Source: Oceanicola sp. (lineage in GTDB: Bacteria; Pseudomonadota; Alphaproteobacteria; Rhodobacterales; Rhodobacteraceae). From it: 64,000 nucleotides of DNA. Position numbers and translations under genes: made by a program. The stretch covers positions 846,011-910,010 of the forward strand of contig CP051231.1 of assembly GCA_017792405.1 (NCBI GenBank), given 5' to 3'. The notes under the pieces were generated by a model. It saw only the letters and a program-made list of their open reading frames with translations, had not been told where the DNA came from and did not search any database. Every line of letters begins with the position of its first letter. Within the stretch, counting starts at the first letter, position 1. This document shows positions 44,213-52,441 of this stretch, in pieces.

Positions 44213-44917
44213 TTACTCCCTCTTCCCAAATAGCACCTTCTGAGCGTCCTTGTTGTCCTGCAAGTTCGCCCGTTTCTCCGCCGCCAGCGCCTTGCCTTTC
44301 TGCACCGCTTCACGCTCTCCGACCTGGTCGAGCCAGCGGGAGAAGTGGGGTTTGCCTGAGATGTCTTGCTGCTGGCCTTCCCAGAGGATCGCCCAGGGCC
44401 AGATGGCCATGTCGGCGATGGAGTAGTTCGGGCCGGCGACGTATTCGTTTTCGGCGAGGCGGCGGTCGAGGACGCCGTGGAGGCGGTCCACTTCGTTGCG
44501 GTAGCGGTCCTTTGCGTAGGGCAGGTCGTTGGGCGGGTCCATCGAGGGGGCGTATTTGAGGAAGTGGTGGGCTTGCCCCGCCATCGGGCCGAGGCCGCCC
44601 ATTTGCCACATCAGCCATTCTTCGACCGCGATGCGCTCGCGTTCGCTCTCGCCGTAAAAGCGCCCGGTCTTGCGGGCCAAATACATCAGGATCGCGGCGC
44701 TCTCGAAGATTGAGACGGGTTCGCCGCCCGGCCCCTCGGGGTCGACGATGGCGGGCATGCGGTTGTTGGGGGCGATCTTGAGGAAATCGGGTTTGAACTG
44801 GTCGCCCGCGCCGATGTTCACGAGGTGGGTCTCGTAGGGCAGGCCCATCTCCTCCAGCGCGATGGAGACCTTCCAGCCGTTGGGTGTGGGCCAGTAGTAG
44901 AGATCGATGGGTGCCAT
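44213..44917 (-). CDS. Glutathione S-transferase, YfcG/YghU-like
   Basis: A 234-residue GST: thioredoxin-fold half (IDLYYWPTPNGWKVSIALEEMGLPYE, NNRMPAIVDP, ESAAILMYLARKTG) and a helical half with SIADMAIWPW. Asn in TPNGWKV is the YfcG-type active site, giving disulfide-bond reductase activity. The last 15 codons are AT-richer than the rest, marking the island edge. Confidence 0.92.
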   Translation of the reverse strand: MAPIDLYYWPTPNGWKVSIALEEMGLPYETHLVNIGAGDQFKPDFLKIAPNNRMPAIVDPEGPGGEPVSIFESAAILMYLARKTGRFYGESERERIAVEEWLMWQMGGLGPMAGQAHHFLKYAPSMDPPNDLPYAKDRYRNEVDRLHGVLDRRLAENEYVAGPNYSIADMAIWPWAILWEGQQQDISGKPHFSRWLDQVGEREAVQKGKALAAEKRANLQDNKDAQKVLFGKRE

Positions 44918-44942
44918 GCTGTCCTCCTGAATGTGTCAGGGG

Positions 44943-45839
44943 TCAGGATGGACTGCGCTGCCCGAAAGGCAAGAGCCGCGTGCCGGGCGCGGGGCGCTGG
45001 GGCGGGGCGGTGGCGGCGAGGGCGGCGGAGAGGCGGGGCAGCAGGGAGGCGTCGGAGAGGGCAGAGCGGTAGAGGTCGAAGAGGCCGGGAGTGAGATAGG
45101 TGGCGCCGTGGCAGACCCATGTTTGCGGCGCGGCGACCGGGTGGCCGATGCGGGCGAGCGTGGCGCGGGTGGTGGCGCAGGAGAGGTCGAGATCAAGCCA
45201 GCCGGGGCGGCCTGCCATGCCGCGCGACAGGGTGGCGTGGCCGCGGCGACCGGGGGCGAAGCCATATTCCATCGCCATGTCGTAGAGGCGGTTCTGGCGG
45301 GCGGTGACGTTGAGCACATCGAGCGCTGCACCGGCGGCGCAGTCGAGCGCGCGGGTGGCGGCGGGGCGAAACTCGCAGGCGGCCAGAAGGATGGCGCGGC
45401 GGGCGGTGCCGGGGGCCATGTGGCGCAGGGCCTGCAGGGCGACGCGGGCGCCGAGCGAATGGGCGATCAGAGAGATGCGGCGCTCGGGGGCCAGCGCGGC
45501 GGCGATTTCGGTGAGCTCGGCGAGGGCGCGGCCGGCCTCTGGGGCGCGGGCATAGGCGCGCCAGATCGAGCCGCGGCTCTCCCACCCGAAGCCGAGGGCG
45601 ACCGGTGCATCGGCTGCGTGCTGCCCCAGCCGCCGCCCCCAGGCCTCGGGGCAGGTCGGGCCGTAGAGCTTGCGGTGCGGGCAGCGGGCAGGCGTGCGGG
45701 GCGAATAGGTGAGCCCGTGGACCATGATCGCGATGGGCGCATCGGGCGCGGCCTCGGCAAGCGCGGAGCGCAGGCGGGCGACGGTGCCGGCGGGATCCTC
45801 CAGCCGGGGGCCTTTGGCATTGGCATGGGTCAGGGGCAT
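44943..45839 (-). CDS. Alpha/beta-hydrolase-fold protein
   Basis: A 298-residue hydrolase with APIAIMVHGLTY (oxyanion loop), the nucleophile elbow LIAHSLGARVALQAL (GxSxG variant HSLG) and a C-terminal WVCHGATY holding a possible catalytic His. Resembles lipase-like or DUF900 esterases; substrate unknown. ATG at 45839 after GGGGAG. It ends 25 bp before gst starts, in the same direction. Confidence 0.8.
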   Translation of the reverse strand: MPLTHANAKGPRLEDPAGTVARLRSALAEAAPDAPIAIMVHGLTYSPRTPARCPHRKLYGPTCPEAWGRRLGQHAADAPVALGFGWESRGSIWRAYARAPEAGRALAELTEIAAALAPERRISLIAHSLGARVALQALRHMAPGTARRAILLAACEFRPAATRALDCAAGAALDVLNVTARQNRLYDMAMEYGFAPGRRGHATLSRGMAGRPGWLDLDLSCATTRATLARIGHPVAAPQTWVCHGATYLTPGLFDLYRSALSDASLLPRLSAALAATAPPQRPAPGTRLLPFGQRSPS

Positions 45840-45969
45840 CGGGGATCTCCCCACAATATCTGGGGGTTGGATGCCCGATGTTTACAACGCTGGCATTAAG
45901 CGCCGGTTACAGCGGTGTGACACTCGGGTAAGCCGGGAACGCGGCGGGGGCGGGATGCGTTGGAGATTT

Positions 45970-46725
45970 ATGGCATATGACATGACGACGACCCGCCGCC
46001 GTGCTCTGCACTGGATCAGGCGAAACGTGGAGCTGCGCACGCTGCTGGTGCTGGCCGTCGTGGTGGGCGGAGTCTGGGCCTTTGGCGAATTGGCCGACGA
46101 GGTGATCGAGGGCGAGACCCGAAGCCTCGACGAGGCGCTCCTACTGATGTTCCGCACGCCGGGCGACTTGACCGACCCGATCGGGCCGGGATGGGTGGAG
46201 GTCATGGGCCGCGACCTGACGGCGCTGGGCGGGGCGTTGGTGCTGAGTATCTTCACCTTCGCGGTCGCAGGCTTTTTCGCCATTCGCCGGAGCTGGGGCA
46301 CGGTGGTGTATCTTCTGGCCTCTGTGGGCGGGGGCATCGCGATTTCGCACAGCGCCAAGCTGCTGTTCGACCGACCACGCCCCGACCTCGTGCCGCATGG
46401 GGTGGAGGTGATCACCTCATCCTTCCCCTCGGGCCATTCGATGATGGCCGCCGTCACCTACCTGACGCTGGGCGTGCTGGTGGCGCGGGTGATGCCGGGG
46501 CGGGCGCTGAAGGTGTATATTCTCGCGCTGGCGGTGCTGATGACGGTGCTGGTGGGGGTGAGCCGTGTTTACCTTGGCGTTCATTGGCCGACGGATGTGC
46601 TGGCCGGATGGCTGGCGGGCGCGGCCTGGGCGATGGCCTGCTTTCTCGGTGCGCGGTGGCTCTCGCAACGGGGGGCGGTGGAGCCGGAAGCCCCGCCTGC
46701 TGGTGCGGGGCCGCCGGAGGCGTGA
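45970..46725 (+). CDS. PAP2-family lipid phosphatase
   Basis: A 251-residue membrane protein with the three PAP2 signatures: KLLFDRPRPD, FPSGHSMMAA and SRVYLGVHWPTDV. Six helices. Removes phosphate from lipid phosphates such as phosphatidic acid or undecaprenyl pyrophosphate. ATG at 45970 has TTGGAG upstream; ATG at 45955 is an alternative. Confidence 0.92.
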   Translation: MAYDMTTTRRRALHWIRRNVELRTLLVLAVVVGGVWAFGELADEVIEGETRSLDEALLLMFRTPGDLTDPIGPGWVEVMGRDLTALGGALVLSIFTFAVAGFFAIRRSWGTVVYLLASVGGGIAISHSAKLLFDRPRPDLVPHGVEVITSSFPSGHSMMAAVTYLTLGVLVARVMPGRALKVYILALAVLMTVLVGVSRVYLGVHWPTDVLAGWLAGAAWAMACFLGARWLSQRGAVEPEAPPAGAGPPEA

Positions 46726-46746
46726 CGGGCGCGGTCAGTTCAATGA

Positions 46747-47142
46747 TCAGTTCAGCAGCGCGCTCAGCAGACCGAGGACGGCGACGGTTTGGAGCGTGTC
46801 GCTGTCGATCCGAACCACGCGATTGTCGATCACACGGTATTCCTGCCCGCGAGGTGGCTTGGGCAGGCGTTTGAGCTGGGCTGCAGTGGGGGCGTGGCCG
46901 CGTTTTGCGGTGGGGCGTTTGGAGGCGTGGCGGTCGTCCTTGTGGTCGGCGCGGTGGTTGGCCTCTTGGCTGTGCTGGCGGGTGTCCTGCCGGGCATCGT
47001 GCCGCGCCTCGCCGCGCTGGGGCTGGCTGCAGCCGCCGCGCTGGCCCTCGGCGCAGGGCCGGGCCTCGGGCGCGGCGAAGGCGGCGGGGGCGGTGGCGAT
47101 CGTGGTGACGACGATCAGGACGGTGGCGAGTGCTCGATTCAT
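46747..47142 (-). CDS. Small secreted RcnB-like protein
   Basis: A 131-residue protein with a signal peptide (to AAFAAPE), then a His/Arg/Asp/Gln-rich charged segment, and a C-terminal LPKPPRGQEYRVIDNRVVRID with a final hydrophobic helix. The layout resembles RcnB periplasmic nickel-regulating proteins; the His-rich middle could bind metal. The ATG at 47142 follows GGGAGAG. Confidence 0.65.
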   Translation of the reverse strand: MNRALATVLIVVTTIATAPAAFAAPEARPCAEGQRGGCSQPQRGEARHDARQDTRQHSQEANHRADHKDDRHASKRPTAKRGHAPTAAQLKRLPKPPRGQEYRVIDNRVVRIDSDTLQTVAVLGLLSALLN

Positions 47143-47331
47143 CTGGGTCTCTCCCATGTTGGTTGCCAGCATGACACGGGGCAGGCCGCGCGATCCGTCG
47201 GCGGGGTGGCGGGAGATTATCCTCGGTACAGCCTTGATGGTGGGGGCGACCGGGAGGGCGCAGTGGCTGGCGCATCAGGGCTGAACCGGTAGAGTATGCG
47301 CAGACCGGAGTTGCGTGAGAGTGAGCAACAC

Positions 47332-47856
47332 ATGAAATGGAGCAAGCTGAAGCAGCGTGCCGAGGCACAGTTTGCTGATAGCCTGCGGGGGCGTATCGAG
47401 GTCTGGACGACGCGTTACCGGGGATCCCACGATCAAGTTGGCGAGAGCTGGATCACGGTCGATGGTAAGCGGATATTCAGTGCCGGGACCTTGAGTTTCT
47501 GGGCCCGATATTGGGACGCTCGTTCCGAGCTTCGAGCCACGCAATCTAACGACGCGACGACACTGGACGAAATGTTCGCCCGGGAACGCGCGATTGAGGT
47601 CTCCTTGGCAGAAGAGGGAGTTTTGGGAACTTGGAACTTCAACGAAGCTCTGTTTGATCTTCTGAACATTTCCATCGAAGACGCCATGCATTCGGAGGAC
47701 ATGATCGTTCGGGCCTTCGGCATGCTCGACCGTCGTCTCGGCAAGCGGCGGCTGCGGGCGCTGGACGTACGCGAGGAGTCACCGCTCGTGCAGCTCCTGT
47801 ATGCGATCCGCTGCGAGGCGGAGGGCATTCGTCCGCACGCGGGCGCTGAAGGGTAG
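47332..47856 (+). CDS. SF0329 family protein
   Basis: A 174-residue soluble protein matching the SF0329 pattern: MKWSKLKQRAEAQFADSLRG, WTTRYRGSHDQVGESWITVDG, and a helical C-terminal half (RAFGMLDRRLGKRRL). Codon use is less GC-biased than around it, so it may have been acquired. Homologues are scattered in distant bacteria; function unknown. Confidence 0.75.
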   Translation: MKWSKLKQRAEAQFADSLRGRIEVWTTRYRGSHDQVGESWITVDGKRIFSAGTLSFWARYWDARSELRATQSNDATTLDEMFARERAIEVSLAEEGVLGTWNFNEALFDLLNISIEDAMHSEDMIVRAFGMLDRRLGKRRLRALDVREESPLVQLLYAIRCEAEGIRPHAGAEG

Positions 47857-47925
47857 CAGCGGTGGACAAATTGCACGCCCTACGGGATTGACGCGGAGCT
47901 TGCGCAGGCGTAATCCACCCTCACA

Positions 47926-47982
47926 AGTGGCGATTTGTTCACCGGATTGCGGGCCACTCTAAACACTTCCGCTAAAGAGGTC
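47926..47982 (+). promoter_or_regulatory. SAM-II riboswitch upstream of metZ
   Basis: The sequence follows the SAM-II order exactly: AGTGGC closing strand, GATTTG, ACCGGATTGC, closing GCCACT, then CTAAACA and GCTAAAGAGGT, whose GGT can pair with the ACC loop to form the pseudoknot. SAM-II aptamers are typical before metA/metX/metZ in alphaproteobacteria. Confidence 0.88.
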
Positions 47983-47996
47983 AGGCAGGGGAGAGT

Positions 47997-48027
47997 CCTC
48001 ACGGCTTGGCAGCGGTGAGGGCTTTTT
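47997..48027 (+). terminator. Intrinsic attenuator downstream of SAM-II aptamer
   Basis: CCTCAC (47997-48002) pairs with GTGAGG (48015-48020), followed by GCTTTTT. It lies between the aptamer and the metZ ribosome site, so bound SAM could favour early termination. Confidence 0.8.
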
Positions 48028-48048
48028 GTTTGGCGAAGGAGGCCAACC

Positions 48049-49227
48049 ATGTCTGAACGGAAGACACGCACCAAGCTGGTTCATGGCGGCACGCGGCGCT
48101 CGCAGTATGGCGAGGTCAGCGAGGCGATTTTTCTGACCCAGGGGTTTGTTTACGAAAGCGCGGCGCAGGCCGAGGGGCGGTTCGAGGCGCTGGGCGAGGA
48201 TGAGTTCATCTATGCCCGCTACGGCAACCCGACGGTGCGGATGTTCGAGGAGCGGATCGCGCTGCTGGAAGGCGCGGAGGATGCCTTTGCCACGGCCTCC
48301 GGCATGGCGGCGGTGAATGCCGCACTGGTCGCGCCGTTGAAGGCGGGGGACCATGTGGTGAGCTCCCGTGCGCTCTTTGGCTCCTGCGAATACATCCTCA
48401 GCGAGGTGCTGACCCGCTTTGGCGTTGTGGTCGAGTTCGTTGACGGCACCGATCTCAGCGCGTGGAAGGCGGCGATCCGGCCCGATACCAAGCTGGTGTT
48501 CTTCGAGGCGCTCTCGAATCCGACGCTTGAAGTGATTGATATCAAAGGCGTCAGCGAGCTGGCCCATGCGGTGGGTGCGCTGGTGGTGGTGGACAATGTC
48601 TTTGCCACGCCGGTCTTCCAGCGGTCGCTGGAGCTGGGGGCGGATGTGATCGTCTACTCGGCCACCAAGCATATCGACGGGCAGGGCCGGGTGCTGGGCG
48701 GTGTGGTGCTGGGCACGCAGGAGTTCATCCGCAAGACGCTGGAGCCCTACCTCAAGCACACCGGCGGGGCGATGAGCCCGTTCAACGCATGGGTGCTGCT
48801 GAAGGGGCTGGAAACGCTCGAACTGCGCTGCCGGGCGCAGGCGGAGAATGCCGAGAAGGTCGCCAAGGCGCTGGTTGGCCATGAGAAGGTGCAGGCGGTG
48901 CTCTACCCCGGCCTGCCGGATCACCCGCAGCATAACATCGCGCTGGCACAGATGGAGAAGCCGGGCACGGTGGTGAGCTTCGAGATCAAGGGCGGCAAGG
49001 AGGCGGCCTTCCGCTTTCTGGATGCGCTGCAGATCGCGGTGATCTCCAACAATCTGGGCGATGCGAAGAGCATCATCACCCATCCGGCGACCACCACCCA
49101 CCAGCGGCTTTCAGACGAGAAGAAGGTGGCGCTGGGGATCAGCCCCGGGCTGGTGCGGCTGAGCCTTGGCATCGAGGATGGTGACGATCTGGTGGCGGAT
49201 GTGATGCAGGCGCTGGAGATGGCCTGA
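48049..49227 (+). CDS. metZ: O-succinylhomoserine sulfhydrylase
   Basis: A 392-residue Cys/Met-metabolism PLP enzyme with SGMAAVNAALVAPLKAGDHVV, VVVDNVFATPVFQ and YSATKHIDGQGR (Lys207 as Schiff-base lysine). It makes homocysteine from O-succinylhomoserine and sulfide. AAGGAGG precedes the ATG, after a SAM-II riboswitch and attenuator. Confidence 0.95.
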   Translation: MSERKTRTKLVHGGTRRSQYGEVSEAIFLTQGFVYESAAQAEGRFEALGEDEFIYARYGNPTVRMFEERIALLEGAEDAFATASGMAAVNAALVAPLKAGDHVVSSRALFGSCEYILSEVLTRFGVVVEFVDGTDLSAWKAAIRPDTKLVFFEALSNPTLEVIDIKGVSELAHAVGALVVVDNVFATPVFQRSLELGADVIVYSATKHIDGQGRVLGGVVLGTQEFIRKTLEPYLKHTGGAMSPFNAWVLLKGLETLELRCRAQAENAEKVAKALVGHEKVQAVLYPGLPDHPQHNIALAQMEKPGTVVSFEIKGGKEAAFRFLDALQIAVISNNLGDAKSIITHPATTTHQRLSDEKKVALGISPGLVRLSLGIEDGDDLVADVMQALEMA

Positions 49228-49272
49228 CGGGCCTTTCGACACGCGTTTTCACTGCATCAGAGGAGAGGGCCG

Positions 49273-49458
49273 ATGACCGCCCGTATTCCCGCACCCAATA
49301 CCGCCGCTAAACCCGCTGGCGATTTTCGTCATCTCACGCTCTGGCCCGCCAGTGGCGCGCGCTATGGCGATGGCAGCCTTTCGGCGCCCCGGCCGCAGTT
49401 GCGGCGGCCGGATATGGCCGAAACGCGGCTTGAAGCGTCGCCGCAGACACAAGGATAA
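49273..49458 (+). CDS. Small hypothetical protein between metZ and folE2
   Basis: A 61-residue frame beginning just after GAGGAGAG, a strong ribosome site. It is Pro/Arg-rich (RPQLRRPDMAETRLEA), with no recognised family. Could be real or an accidental frame; the good ribosome site favours translation. Confidence 0.45.
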   Translation: MTARIPAPNTAAKPAGDFRHLTLWPASGARYGDGSLSAPRPQLRRPDMAETRLEASPQTQG

Positions 49459-49527
49459 CTTGCAAGGCGGGGTATTTGACCCATATGCAGGCCATGGCCC
49501 GCACCCGGTTGAAAGGGGGAAATTGCC

Positions 49528-50625
49528 ATGAATATCCATGCTGCCACGCTGGACGAGACCACCGAGGAGGAGGCGCGCGCCGCGCTGGAGAAGCTGCGGC
49601 GCTGGGCTGAGAAGGCCACGCCCGAGGAGGTTGCGGCGCTCGATCCGGCGATCTCGCGGCTTTTGCCTGATGCGCCCTTGCCGAATTACCCCGCGCTGGC
49701 TCGAGCCTATCCCGAAGAGTTCACGGTGGACGAGGCCTACAAGGCCGGGCTGCCGGATTTGCAGAACGGGCCTTCGAGCCTGATCCGAGGGGCGCGGCAG
49801 CATATCGAGCATGTGGGCATCAGCAATTTCCGCCTGCCGATCCGCTTTCATACCCGCGATGGCGGCGGGATCACGCTGGAGACTTCCGTCACCGGCACGG
49901 TGAGCCTTGAGGCGGAAAAGAAGGGCATCAACATGAGCCGCATCATGCGGACCTTCTATGCGCAGGCCGAGAAGGAATTTTCGCTCGATGTGATCTCGGA
50001 AACGCTGGAGGCCTACAAGGGCGATCTGGAGAGCTTCGATGCGCGGATCCAGATGCGGTTTTCGTTTCCGATGAAGGTGGGCAGCCTGCGGAGCGGGCTG
50101 GAGGGCTACCAGTATTACGATATCGCGATGGAGGTGGTCGACGCGGGCGGGCGGCGTAAGAAGCTGATGCATCTCGATTACGTCTACTCGAGCACCTGCC
50201 CCTGTTCGCTGGAGCTTTCGGAGCATGCGCGGCGGGCGCGGGGGCAGCTGGCGACGCCGCATTCGCAGCGCTCGGTGGCGCGGGTCAGCGTGGAATGCCT
50301 GCCGGGCGCGCGGCTGTGGTTCGAGGATCTGGTGGAGCTGTGCCGCAAGGCGGTGCCCACGGAGACGCAGGTGATGGTGAAGCGCGAGGACGAGCAGGCC
50401 TTTGCGGAGCTGAACGCGGCCAACCCGATTTTCGTGGAGGATGCGGCGCGGTCGTTTTGCGAGGCGTTGCAGGCGGAGGCGCGTGTGGGGGATTTCAGGG
50501 TGGTGGCGAGCCATCAGGAAAGCCTGCATAGCCATGATGCCGTGGCGGTGCTGACGGAAGGCGAGACCTTCGCGGCGCAGAGCCTTGATCCGAAGTTGTT
50601 CACGACATTGGTGCACGGCGGGTAG
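49528..50625 (+). CDS. folE2: GTP cyclohydrolase FolE2
   Basis: A 365-residue type IB GTP cyclohydrolase. Its hallmarks are RLPIRFHTRDGG, KGINMSRIMRTFY, YVYSSTCPCSLELSEHARRAR with the metal-site Cys-Pro-Cys, and RLWFEDLVELCRKAVPTETQ. It opens folate (or queuosine) synthesis without needing zinc. GAAAGGGGGAA precedes the ATG. Confidence 0.95.
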   Translation: MNIHAATLDETTEEEARAALEKLRRWAEKATPEEVAALDPAISRLLPDAPLPNYPALARAYPEEFTVDEAYKAGLPDLQNGPSSLIRGARQHIEHVGISNFRLPIRFHTRDGGGITLETSVTGTVSLEAEKKGINMSRIMRTFYAQAEKEFSLDVISETLEAYKGDLESFDARIQMRFSFPMKVGSLRSGLEGYQYYDIAMEVVDAGGRRKKLMHLDYVYSSTCPCSLELSEHARRARGQLATPHSQRSVARVSVECLPGARLWFEDLVELCRKAVPTETQVMVKREDEQAFAELNAANPIFVEDAARSFCEALQAEARVGDFRVVASHQESLHSHDAVAVLTEGETFAAQSLDPKLFTTLVHGG

Positions 50626-50694
50626 CACGTTGGTGCGCCAGTGCTGCGCTGTGCGGGTTGGACGTGTGTGCCAGCCCGGTGCGCGCCGTAAGGC

Positions 50695-50832
50695 GCCGGG
50701 CAGCGCCGTCCCGTCCCCCGGGGCGGCGCTTTGGTGAGGTTGCGGGTGACCTCAGAGGGAAGATGACGACTGCACAATAAAGTGGCACGCACAGGCGTTG
50801 CTTGCGCCACCCCACGGGACAGCGCTGCCCGG
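50695..50832 (-). repeat. ~138 bp element with terminal inverted repeats, copy 2
   Basis: CCGGGCAGCGCCGTCCCG (50696-50713) and CGGGACAGCGCTGCCCGG (50815-50832) are complementary except one base. The interior aligns, in reverse orientation, with copy 1 at 28954-29092. It occupies most of the 250 bp gap between folE2 and the acetyltransferase, both of whose genes end toward it. Confidence 0.75.
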
Positions 50833-50875
50833 ATTGCGTGTGCTCTACGCGATGAAAATCGCGACAACCCCCGAC

Positions 50876-51376
50876 CTACAGGGGTTTCGACATCCGGGCG
50901 AGGTGGTGGGTTGTGTCGCCCACCGTGTAGCTGCCGGTGTGGCCGGTGGCGGAGAAGCCCTCACGCTCCCAAAAGGCGCGGCCTCGCGGGTTGGCCTCAA
51001 GCACGGCGAGGGTGAGGGCGGGGCTGCGGGCGGCGCGGGCGCGGGCTTCGACCTCGGCGAGGAAGGCGCGGCCGTGGCCTGCCGAGCGGGCCCAGGGGCC
51101 GAGCAGCATGAGGCCGAGGTAGGCGTCGCCCGGCTCTGGGAAGCCGAAGGAGAGCTCGGCGAGGCCGGAGAGGCGGGGGCCGAGAAAGAGGCCGAGGTGC
51201 TGGGCGTCCGCTGGGTCGCAGCCGGGCGGGCCGTCGGTGAAGAAGGCGCGGGCCTTGGTGGGGCCGGGGGGCTCACCGTCGGCCATAAGAAAGTAGTCGG
51301 GAGCCTCCGCGTAGAAAGCGGTGATGGCGGCGAGGTCGCGCTCGGCGGTGAGTTGGCGGATGGTGCGCTGGGTCAT
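50876..51376 (-). CDS. GNAT-family N-acetyltransferase
   Basis: A 166-residue GNAT protein with GDAYLGLMLLGPWARSAGHGRAFL (acetyl-CoA loop GRA) and the C-terminal NPRGRAFWEREGF motif. Target unknown. Its ATG overlaps the desaturase stop (51373-51376), forming a coupled pair. Confidence 0.88.
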   Translation of the reverse strand: MTQRTIRQLTAERDLAAITAFYAEAPDYFLMADGEPPGPTKARAFFTDGPPGCDPADAQHLGLFLGPRLSGLAELSFGFPEPGDAYLGLMLLGPWARSAGHGRAFLAEVEARARAARSPALTLAVLEANPRGRAFWEREGFSATGHTGSYTVGDTTHHLARMSKPL

Positions 51377-52281
51377 TCGGCGGGGGCGAGGCGGGTGAGG
51401 CCGTCACGGGGGGCTTCGCTGGCGGGGAGTTTCACCTCGGTGGCGAGGTCGAGGGATTCGAGGATGCGGATGAACCAGAAGCCGGGGTCGAGCTGGCCGC
51501 GCTCCACGCCGAGGCGGGCGGAATGGGGGAAGGCGTGGTGGTTGCCGTGCCAGTTTTCACCGAAGGTGACGAGCGACCAGCCGGGGAGGTTGTAGCCCTG
51601 CACCGGCAGGCCCGCGATGTGCCAGCCCTGATGGCCGGAGCGATGGCAGAAGTGGCCGACCATCCAGTGCATGGTGAGCGAGACCCAGACGCGGAGGCAG
51701 ATGCCCCAGAGCACCCATCCCCAGCCGCCAAGGAGCCAGAGGGCAAGGGCGAGCGGGAGTTGCTGGGCCATCCATGTGCGTTCGGTGAAGCGGTAGAACG
51801 GGTCGCGGGCGACTTGCGGCTCGATCTCGAGGCGCGGCGGGTGGGCGAGCTGGTAGCGGCACATGAGCTGCCAATAGGCATCGCGGAAGAAGCCTGCGCC
51901 GTGCGAGGGGTGGGGCGGGCAGCGGTCCTGCCGCTGGTGCCAATCGCGCATGTCATGTGCGCGGATCATGCCCATCGGTCCGGCCATGCCGACGAGGGTG
52001 CCGAGCCAGACCAGAAGCCGCTCCAGCCAGAGCGGAGTGCGGAAACTGCGATGGATCAGCAGGCGGTGCATGCCCACGGAATGCCCGGCGCAGATGGTGA
52101 CGGCGGTGAGGGCGAGAAAGGCGACGAGGCCACCCCATGAGGGGAAGAGGATGAGCGCGGCGAGGCCGCCCAGACCGTGCCCGGCCCACCAGAGCGCCCG
52201 GAGCGGCTCGAACACCACGCGGCCCGCCATGCCATCGCAGCCCGGCCCGGCCTTCACCCGCTCTGTATCAACCAGTTTCAA
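51373..52281 (-). CDS. Acyl-CoA/fatty-acid desaturase
   Basis: A 302-residue membrane desaturase with His boxes GMHRLLIHRSF, HDMRDWHQRQD and ENWHGNHHAFPHSARLG. The second box is atypical (W-H-Q rather than H-x-x-H-H). Probably a delta-9-type fatty-acid desaturase affecting membrane fluidity. Confidence 0.85.
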   Translation of the reverse strand: MKLVDTERVKAGPGCDGMAGRVVFEPLRALWWAGHGLGGLAALILFPSWGGLVAFLALTAVTICAGHSVGMHRLLIHRSFRTPLWLERLLVWLGTLVGMAGPMGMIRAHDMRDWHQRQDRCPPHPSHGAGFFRDAYWQLMCRYQLAHPPRLEIEPQVARDPFYRFTERTWMAQQLPLALALWLLGGWGWVLWGICLRVWVSLTMHWMVGHFCHRSGHQGWHIAGLPVQGYNLPGWSLVTFGENWHGNHHAFPHSARLGVERGQLDPGFWFIRILESLDLATEVKLPASEAPRDGLTRLAPAE

Positions 52282-52441
52282 CCCACTCTCCGCACCCGCT
52301 GTGACCTATCGGAACATAAAGCGTCGTATTGGAGCAATCGGATTGTGCCGGAAGCCATAACGTCGGCCTCAACCCGGATTGACGCGCGGGCGCGCGCGGT
52401 TACTCCGGGGCCTCAGACATTGACCCCCGCAAGGACGCCAC

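Noticed and set aside
42870..44215. Prophage or integrative element at the low-GC island
   Set aside because: No integrase, transposase, direct repeats or tRNA target seen; only one gene is enclosed.
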